A stretch of DNA of 64,000 nucleotides from Pilasporangium apinafurcum. Taxonomy: Eukaryota > Oomycota > Peronosporomycetes > Pythiales > Pythiaceae. This document shows positions 56,610 through 64,000 of the stretch, piece after piece. The position numbers and the translations under genes were made by a program. Numbering within the stretch: the first letter of the stretch is position 1; each line of letters begins with the position of its first letter. The notes below the pieces were generated by a model. That model saw only the letters and a list, made by a program, of their open reading frames with translations, had not been told where the DNA came from and did no database searches. The stretch covers positions 38,299-102,298 of the forward strand of contig BCKE01000004.1 in assembly GCA_001600495.1 (NCBI GenBank), read 5' to 3'.

Positions 56610-59250
56610 ATGGTGTCCGCTTCCACCTCCACTTCCAATTCTCAGGCGCTTGATGATGCGTCAGTGCAGCTCTGGTTTACAGCCAATTTCGACGACGACG
56701 AGACGCAATTGACGGCAGGAGTCAATACCGATCTCTTGGAGATACTCAGTGAGAATGAACGAGTGTGTGGTGGACTGCCATCGCTGCAAACGAAAGCGAC
56801 GACTGGGGCTCCGAATGGCGCGTGTCCAGCAGTCTTTACGGGCGTCAACGACTCCTGTACATGCCTCACGGGGTATTCAGAAACTAACACGACGTGGGAG
56901 TTCCACGTACAGGCGAAGAGCACCAACGACAATTTCACGACATATCCAGTAACACTCTCATCGTCTTCTGTCTTGACCATTGATGCAATTCGAACGCTCT
57001 GGATCCCAAGCGCGCTTGAGAGATTGTAATTTGTGTTCTGAAAGTTTCATGGACGTGGATAGCGTCTTCAAACACAGATCTGTGAAGAGACTGACGGACT
57101 TATGTTCTTGAACAGACGAATCGTTGGTGTCGGAAGCTCGCCAGTGGAGCTTACATTTGTTCCAGAGGATCGAACAGTAACTACGACAGATCTCCCAATC
57201 ACTCAAACTACCTCAGGATCGATCTCCAACCTAGTGGCCATGTGTGTTGCATTGAGCTCTTGTTAAGGTCATTTATCATTCATGCTTCACTCACAAAATG
57301 ACATTTCTGTGAATTTCAGTGAAATTATCAATGTTAATATGGCGAAGATAGCCATTACTGCGTCCGTTTTCCTGCCGTCCACTACCACGAACATGTAAGA
57401 GTACACAGATTCTTCCCATTGAGTTGCGCACGATCCCTTACTCACCCTGTCTTGAGCAGCACTTTACGCAACTGTGCCATTTCCAGCTTCGGCTACGAAT
57501 TCACCAAGAGTTTGAACGGATACATCGAGTACTTGTATGTGCTCCAACTTGGAATATTTATGTGGGAGGAATGAGAGTAAAATCACATATTTGTTTTAAC
57601 TTGGCAGAGACCTGTCGATGAATTCGCTCATGACTGCCTACGCAGGTTCTACAATAGCTCATACTTGTGCCAATTCGCTTTGTGGCTTGAAAGAATTGTA
57701 CGTGGATCGTGTATTATAGTATTTGTGGGTGTTCACTTTGCCTCATTTCGGATTTCTTTGCCGAAGCAGTAATATTTCCTACAACAAACTCTCAACATTT
57801 CCTGAATCCGTCTTCAACGTTGGGAGTCTGCAAAAACTGTAAGAAGCTGTAGCTGTTTGGACATTCACAATCTCTTGACTAATGCATTAGTTACTGTGCA
57901 GATATATCCAAGGAAACAATATCACAGACTTCAATATTAGTGCATCAGTATTTGAATCCATTCAGAATCTGGTCGATTTCAAATCCGACTTGCCCGATGC
58001 CGGAGCGCAGTGCAATAACGGGTCGTGGGAAATAGCTCATGGTTCCAGGTTTTGTGTGTTAAGTGAGGATACAGATGGAACAGCCGCAGGTATGCTACTT
58101 TTTCTTTCTCCACATATTCTGATCTGATTTTATTCTAACGAATGCTGTGCCTTTAGCTTCATCATCAAATCATAGCTATCTCTTGTATATCGCGATAGGA
58201 GGTGGTGTAGTGGTCTTCGTGCTACTGATTATAGTTCTCCGAGAAAAATACTATTCGATGAGATTATCGCTTGGATCATTACAGGATGGGGAAGAATCGA
58301 TATACGACGATGCATTTCACTTGGATGCGTCGTATATAGAGCTTAGCGAGACGCTCAAGAATGACCCAATCATCATCACTAGCCGCATTGACCTCAAGGA
58401 TCTAACTCTGGATAAATGCATCAGTCGCGGTGGCTTTGGTCTGATCTACACTGGAGAATACAAGAATCGGCCCGTGGCGATCAAAAAAATCCGGGTTGAT
58501 CATAGAAGCGATGTAAAGCAGCTGCGGCTTTTCATTCAGGAGATCACACTTATGGCGACACTGCATCATTCTCGAATCGTTGAGTTTATTGGTGCAGCCT
58601 GGAGTTCGCTGCTGAATTTGTGTGCAGTGACCGAGTTAATGGAGGGAGGCGATCTGCGGGATGTACTGCGCGATTACAAGCAACGAGGTTGTCCGTTGCA
58701 GTGGAGGACGCAGAAAATGACCATAGCGCTTCACATCGCCGAGGCGCTGATGTATCTGCACTCGCTGACACCAAAAGTGATTCATCGCGATTTAAAGTCC
58801 AAAAATGTGTTGCTAAACGCCTATTTTGACGCAAAACTGACTGATTTCGGCGTCTCTCGCGAGCATCACTATGAAGAAACACACATGACCGCCGGTGTCG
58901 GTACGACGTTTTGGATCGCACCGGAGGTGTTAGTGGGTAAAAATTACGACGAGCGAGCGGACATCTTTTCCTTTGGTGTGGTGTTGTCCGAACTCGACAC
59001 GGACGACTATCCGTACTGGAACTCTCGGAACCCGCCAGGCGATAAAATCCAAGAGGGAGAGATTCTACGCTTAGTGTCGATAGGAGAACTTCGACCAGAA
59101 TTTTCAGATGAATGTCCACCGGAAATCTTGCAGTTAGCGGGGGATTGTCTGGAAACGGATCCTCGGATTCGCCCTACTGCCGCTGAGATTATAGAGGTCT
59201 TACAGCAGCTCGTACGAACCTCTCATGCATTGACTCAAACGTCGATGTAG
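56610..59250 (+). CDS. LRR transmembrane TKL receptor kinase, copy 3
   Basis: Exons 56610-57025, 57116-57241, 57320-57394, 57460-57534, 57608-57697, 57770-57838, 57902-58089, 58157-59250; 710 residues, all in phase. First domain: CGGLPSLQTKATTG and ACPAVFTGVNDSCTC. LRRs include NISYNKLSTFPESVF and YIQGNNITDF. TM about 354-374 (GGGVVVFVLLIIVL). Kinase about 431-700: CISRGGFGLIY, VAIKKI, HRDLKSKNVLL, DFGVSRE, FWIAPEVL. Catalytic Lys, HRD and DFG are intact. The start MVSASTSTSNS lacks a hydrophobic leader. Exons 3-6 have exactly the same lengths as in copies 1, 2 and 4. Confidence 0.92.
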
Positions 59251-60259
59251 TTAAGTGAAAAGCGCTTCATAGTTGAAACGAAGGAACTATTGCTATTTAT
59301 TGGCGAACGAAGCCGAAGTCTAACATAGAAAGATGTATCCATTTGTGTGCTGTAATGTATCCTATCGAAACGATTTGCCTTCAATATAGAGCTTCATTCC
59401 CCATTCATTTGTAGATTGTTCTTGCCCCTGTCTGACGCCAGCAACATGAAAATTTAGATTTATCGCTTACTCGTCGGCAAACCGAAGGCTATGAATTAAC
59501 CTGCCACATTCGTTGATACAAGACCTTTTAACGTAGACGTTCTCTGTCTGTAAATCCTTGTCCAACGCAGCGCTCACACAAGTATTTTCGTACTAGTGGA
59601 TATGAAAGAGCCAACAGTGACATCCATTTACATCATCCAGATGTCAAAACAAGGATCGAGAGATTCTAGCTGATTGTTTTAAAACAGTGTGTGGAAGCAA
59701 AGGAGCGCACATATCAGCTCCTTGAAATCAGATTAAGCGCAGACTGAAATTGGCTATCTTTGGTGAGGTTAGAACCAGAAAATGCTAGGAATATACTACA
59801 GGTATTGTGTAGTAGCAATATCTACGCAGCAATGGCGATGGGAGCGTAGCAGCGATCTTGAGACGATGCTCAACAGGATCTCCTTGTATTGTGCATTGCG
59901 ATAGTCGTGCGTGGTAATATACCCCTGTTTTGTCAATTGTCTGAACCCATTTCTGAACGCATATTGCGATTGGCTGATCCATGCTGAACTTATTTCTTTA
60001 GTATTCTCCCTAATTGAATCGAATGTAATCCATATATATCAATTTTGACAGCATTTGGCGTCCATCTGTCAAGAAAATGATACACCACCATCTGAATCAT
60101 CTGTCGTGTGCACCTGTTTTATAATTCGTGCCTGTTGCCATCTCAAGAGGTCCATAAACGCAGGAGAAACAGCAAGAGGAGGAATTCAAATCACAGCGTC
60201 AGCACTTAAATTTCCTCGCTGCATTGCGCGGCAGTTCTCGCGTCTATTTCACAGCAAAC
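59251..60259. other. Spacer between receptor kinase copies 3 and 4
   Basis: About 1 kb, AT-rich, with short open frames on both strands that match nothing known to me. No kinase or LRR relic seen. It should hold the promoter of copy 4. Confidence 0.45.
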
Positions 60260-62897
60260 ATGTCAGCTGATTCGACCTCATCAGCACTTGACGCCACTGT
60301 GATCCAATCGTGGTTCACGACAAATTTCAAGGCAGATGAGACTCAACTGGTAGCAGGAATTAGCTCTGAACTAGCCGATATCGCTGAAACAGATCAAGTC
60401 TGTGAGGGACTCCCATCACTACAGACACGTGTGACGACCACGACACCTAATGGCGCCTGTTCAGCAGTGTTCACGGCCCTTAATGATTCTTGCACGTGCC
60501 TCAGTGGCTATGATGGCGCGACGACCTGGGAGTTCCACGTGCAGCCTAAGAGCGCTTCCAATACTACCACGACATATCCAACAGCACAGAAATCCATAGA
60601 TGTGCTGGAGATCGACGGCATTCGAACGATAAATGTTCCAACTACTGTGGACACACTGTGCGTATGCGTCGAGATCTCTATTGATGCTGTCATTCGTTGG
60701 ATGAGTGAGTAACACTGAACGTGTCATGACGATATTTTAGGCGAATTCTAGGCGTGAGTAGTGATAACTACCCCGTGGAGCTCACTATTATACCACAGGA
60801 TCGCTCTGTGACGACGAGTGTCCTTCCACTCGCCGAGGCTGCCGATGGAACCACTTCCCACTTAACCACTGTGTAAGTCATACTAACTATTCGTTGTCTG
60901 CTTCATTTGATTGCGACTTCTGATTATCTTCGTGCTTGTTTCGAAAAGAGAGATTTTCAATGTCAATTTATCGACCATTGCTGTGGCAGCCTCATCTTTC
61001 GTACCAGCAACAACGACAAACCTGTACGTAACAAAGTCGATATCAACTGAGCAAACGTGTGACTGAGGTGTAAAGCTGAGTGGAAATACCTATCTCTTGA
61101 TAGAACAATACGAAACTGCGGCATTTCCAGATTTGGTAGTGGATTTATGGATGGATTGGACTCCGACCTCGTGTTCTTGTAAGTTGTCTTTGTCACCAAA
61201 TCTTTTTGTACAAGCAAGGATTGATTCGGGATGTGTTCCACAGTGATATCTCAGTGAACGCCTTAACCGCACCTTATGCGGGTAATTCGGCTGCAGGGAC
61301 CTGTGCCAATACTCTTTGCGGCCTACAAGAGTTGTAAGTACCGAACGATAGGGCTTTGCCATCAACTATCAGCATTCGTAACAATTTATTTCTTCCCGAC
61401 AGCAACATATCATACAACAAGCTTACAACCTTTCCTGACTCAATTTTTAACCTTGCAAACCTACAAAAGCTGTGAGATTGCGTCTGTACACCATTGCCAT
61501 CTATGTAGCTTCTAATAACATGGAATTTTGTTGGTGATAATGACGTAATGTAGGTACATCCAAGGAAATCTGATCACTGATTTCAACGTCTCTGCTTCTG
61601 TCTTTCAATCGATCCAAAACCTCGTGGATTTCAAGGCAGATCTCCCAGACGAGTCAGCAGTTTGCAATGATGGCGAGTGGCAGACAGCACATGGTTGCAG
61701 ATTTTGTGTTGCGACCGATGGGGTGTCATCAGCTGGTATAGCATTTGCTATTTAGTTGCTGAAATATGTGTAAATGACGAATAACAATACTCTCTCTCAG
61801 GTACCGATGCCGCAACATCAGATAGCAGTAGCCCCAATTATTTATTGTATGGAGTTATTGGTGGTGGTGTGGTGGTCGTAATACTGCTGCTCGTGCTCAT
61901 GCGACAGCGGTGGTATTCCCGTGCATCTGACGAATCGTCGAAAGCCGCTTCCGAATTCGAGAAAACCTCCGACTTTGATGACTCCTACGTAACACTCAAC
62001 GCCGATCTAATCCAGAACCCCATCATTGCCACTCATCGCATAGATTACAAGGACCTCAAACGTGGGAGCTGCATCAGTCGCGGCGGCTTCGGTCTAGTTT
62101 TCCTGGGCGAGTATCACGGCCGGAGGGTTGTGATCAAGAAGATTCGTGCAGAGAACGACGGCGACGTGGCGCAGATCCAGTTTTTCATTAAGGAGATCAC
62201 GCTGATGGCGACGCTCCAGCACCCACGCATCGTTGATTTCATCGGCGTGGCCTGGAACTCATTGCGAAATCTATCGGCTGTCACGGAGTTTATGGAGCGC
62301 GGGGATCTGCGGGACGTACTGCAAACCTTTAAGCTGCGCTCCTGTGAACTCACGTGGGAGAACCACAAGATGACTATTGCGCTGCATATCGCTGAAGGGT
62401 TGACGTACCTGCACTCGCTGAGCCCGAAAGTCATCCACCGCGACTTAAAATCCAAGAATGTGTTGCTGAATAACGATCTGGAAGCGAAACTGAGCGACTT
62501 TGGCGTCTCGCGCGAGCGACATCACGAAGAAACGCACATGACAGCAGGTATCGGTACATCGTTTTGGATCGCGCCGGAGGTGTTGCTGGGCCATGACTAC
62601 GATGAACGTGCAGACATCTTCTCTTTTGGCGTAGTACTTTCGGAAATAGACACAGACGATTATCCATACTGGAACTCACGCAACTCTCCGGGAGGCAAGA
62701 TTCAAGAAGGCGAAATTCTGCAGAAGGTGGCGGCCGGTATATTACGACCAACGTTTTCCGACGTCTGTCCGAAAGGCATTTTGGATTTGGCCGACAACTG
62801 CTTGCAAGCGAACCCTGCAGACCGCCCCACAGCACCTGAGGTGGTGTACGCGTTACAGAAGTTGCTGCGAGACTCCAGCGCGTCCTGGTCATCGTGA
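60260..62897 (+). CDS. LRR transmembrane TKL receptor kinase, copy 4
   Basis: Exons 60260-60657, 60741-60872, 60949-61023, 61104-61178, 61244-61333, 61403-61471, 61554-61735, 61801-62897; 705 residues, all in phase. First domain: CEGLPSLQTRVTTT and ACSAVFTALNDSCTC. LRRs include NISYNKLTTFPDSIF and YIQGNLITDF. TM about 357-377 (GGGVVVVILLLVLM). Kinase about 428-695: CISRGGFGLVF, VVIKKI, HRDLKSKNVLL, DFGVSRE, FWIAPEVL. The frame is open 12 codons upstream of the chosen ATG only through a TTG. No signal peptide is apparent. Kinase sequence is closest in wording to copy 1 (MERGDLR, LSDFG). Confidence 0.92.
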
Positions 62898-63649
62898 CAG
62901 TGGACGCTCTTGGTGGTAAACCAAGTCCTTCCGTTTCACGCCCAGTTAAGAAGAATCTATATGTAAATATGTCACATTATAAGCATCACATGGCAATCAC
63001 TTTAAGCTCTTTTCTTTTTTGAATGGAAGATGCCCGTTTCTATTAGCGCAATCTACATAATTGATGGATCTTGAAGATACCCAATCAATTCCACTTCAAA
63101 AACGGAAGAAAGCTCATCTGTGCACGTAGGTGTCTGCTCAACTGTTTCTAGTCGCCATGACCGGGTTCTTTAGAATTAATAGGATGCGCAAAAATCTTTC
63201 GCGACATCTTTTGTTCACATCAGAAATTAGAAGTGGTCATTCGATCACCTTTTTCCTGTAACATTAGTCTTTGCTTGCGCTTCATTCACGCCGCTGCTCG
63301 TTTGATGCATTGGCAGCCACGTTCCTCACATGCGCCGTGCTTTGTCTTCCATCTAGACGTATTGCTACTGCGAAAGCCACCATTTCACTTCTACTTTTAG
63401 ATTATAACGTCACCCGTGTGTGTTCTCGTATACATGTCATCCCTCCTCTGCCTTGTCCATAACACCAGTGCTCCCGCACAAGGGGAAGGGATCCACAAAA
63501 ACTGAATCCCTGACGTCTCTTTTTCATCAGCTGTTTATCTGCTCGTTGTGGTTTGCCACTGCAAGTGTCACGGACGGAGGCATCTCCTTCCCCCCCTCTC
63601 AATAGAATTCTATACACTTTGACCAATTGAATTCAGTGACCGCGCGGTC
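62898..63649. other. Spacer between receptor kinase copies 4 and 5
   Basis: About 750 bases without a convincing gene. It should contain the 3' end of copy 4 and the promoter of copy 5. Confidence 0.45.
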
Positions 63650-64000
63650 ATGCGGTGGAGCAGTGTGGCCACAAGGGCCGCTTTGCTGTGGCTGTGGACG
63701 ACCCACTCGACACAGGCACAGGATGCGAGTGATAGTAGCACCGACAGTGCATCCGCAACGGTGGATAGTGGTGTGGTAGCGTGGTTAGAGAATTACTTGG
63801 ACGAAGGAGAGTCACGACTTTTCGCAAATGACATCAAGACACTCTGGGGAACAGGAATTGGCAGTAGCCTCACGGCTAACTGGAAGGCGCTGCCAACAGT
63901 ATGCGACGGCATGCCATCTATCCAATATAAATCGTCTGCTATCACACCAAATGGTGCGTGTCCAGACGTATACACGAATGCCAATGTGTCCTGTACATGT
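63650..64000 (+). CDS. LRR receptor kinase, copy 5, N-terminal part only
   Basis: The gene runs off the window, so only the first exon is seen (117 codons, no stop). It begins MRWSSVATRAALLWLWTTHS, a good signal peptide with a likely cleavage after TQAQ. It continues into the same first domain as copies 1-4: AWLENYLDEGESRLFA, CDGMPSIQYKSSAI, NGACPDVYTNANVSCTC. It is the most divergent copy in this domain (M-P-S-I-Q instead of L-P-S-L-Q). A kinase is expected downstream but is not shown by this window. Confidence 0.8.
   Translation, partial: MRWSSVATRAALLWLWTTHSTQAQDASDSSTDSASATVDSGVVAWLENYLDEGESRLFANDIKTLWGTGIGSSLTANWKALPTVCDGMPSIQYKSSAITPNGACPDVYTNANVSCTC

Overview
The window is eukaryotic nuclear DNA, gene-dense, with short GT-AG introns (mostly 60-100 bases) and 65-500 base spacers between many genes. 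The gene set points to an oomycete (zoosporic stramenopile): flagellar axoneme genes (CCDC40/FAP172, CFAP299) show a swimming stage, there is a single-chain plant/fungal-type urease, a ribosomal protein uS14 with the plant-like KYR ending, and a tandem array of LRR transmembrane TKL receptor kinases of the kind oomycetes carry. The species was not determined.

Layout. 1-2126 (+): 3' part of a WD40/Utp12 ribosome-biogenesis factor (WDR43/UTP5). 2260-3919 (+): unrecognised protein, possibly C12orf56-like. 4066-6825 (-): CCDC40. 8507-10940 (+): RA-like/PH/RGS signalling protein. 11240-11939 (-): CFAP299. 12055-13690 (-) and 13756-14148 (+): two small coiled-coil genes diverging from a 65-base spacer. 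14298-16092 (-): membrane-anchored endonuclease/exonuclease/phosphatase ectoenzyme. 17014-22686 (-): TMEM131-like giant membrane protein. 22785-23228 (+): tentative small gene. 23474-23719 (-): ribosomal protein uS14 (RPS29), whose last exon is 9 bases. 24227-26985 (+): STT3 with an extra Cys-containing C-terminal domain. 27210-28322 (-): proteasome alpha-4. 28539-31115 (+): gamma-tubulin complex GCP4.

32759-36928 (+): polycystin-type cation channel with two C-terminal RyR domains. 37035-39250 (-): EF-hand protein. 39488-42251 (-): urease. 42567-48014 (-): 18-exon ankyrin-repeat TRP-like channel. 48994 to the window end (+): four complete receptor kinases and the start of a fifth, all head to tail.

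How they fit together. Several genes concern the flagellum and microtubules (CCDC40, CFAP299, GCP4). Several concern secretory-pathway glycoproteins (STT3, TMEM131-like, the ectoenzyme, the receptors, the channels' extracellular loops). A calcium theme (polycystin-RyR, EF-hand protein, ANK-TRP channel) surrounds the urease. As is usual in eukaryotes this is a neighbourhood rather than an operon, and functional linkage is inference. The most unusual items are the polycystin-RyR fusion and the receptor kinase array, in which the four LRR-coding exons have exactly the same lengths (75/75/90/69 bases) in every complete copy.
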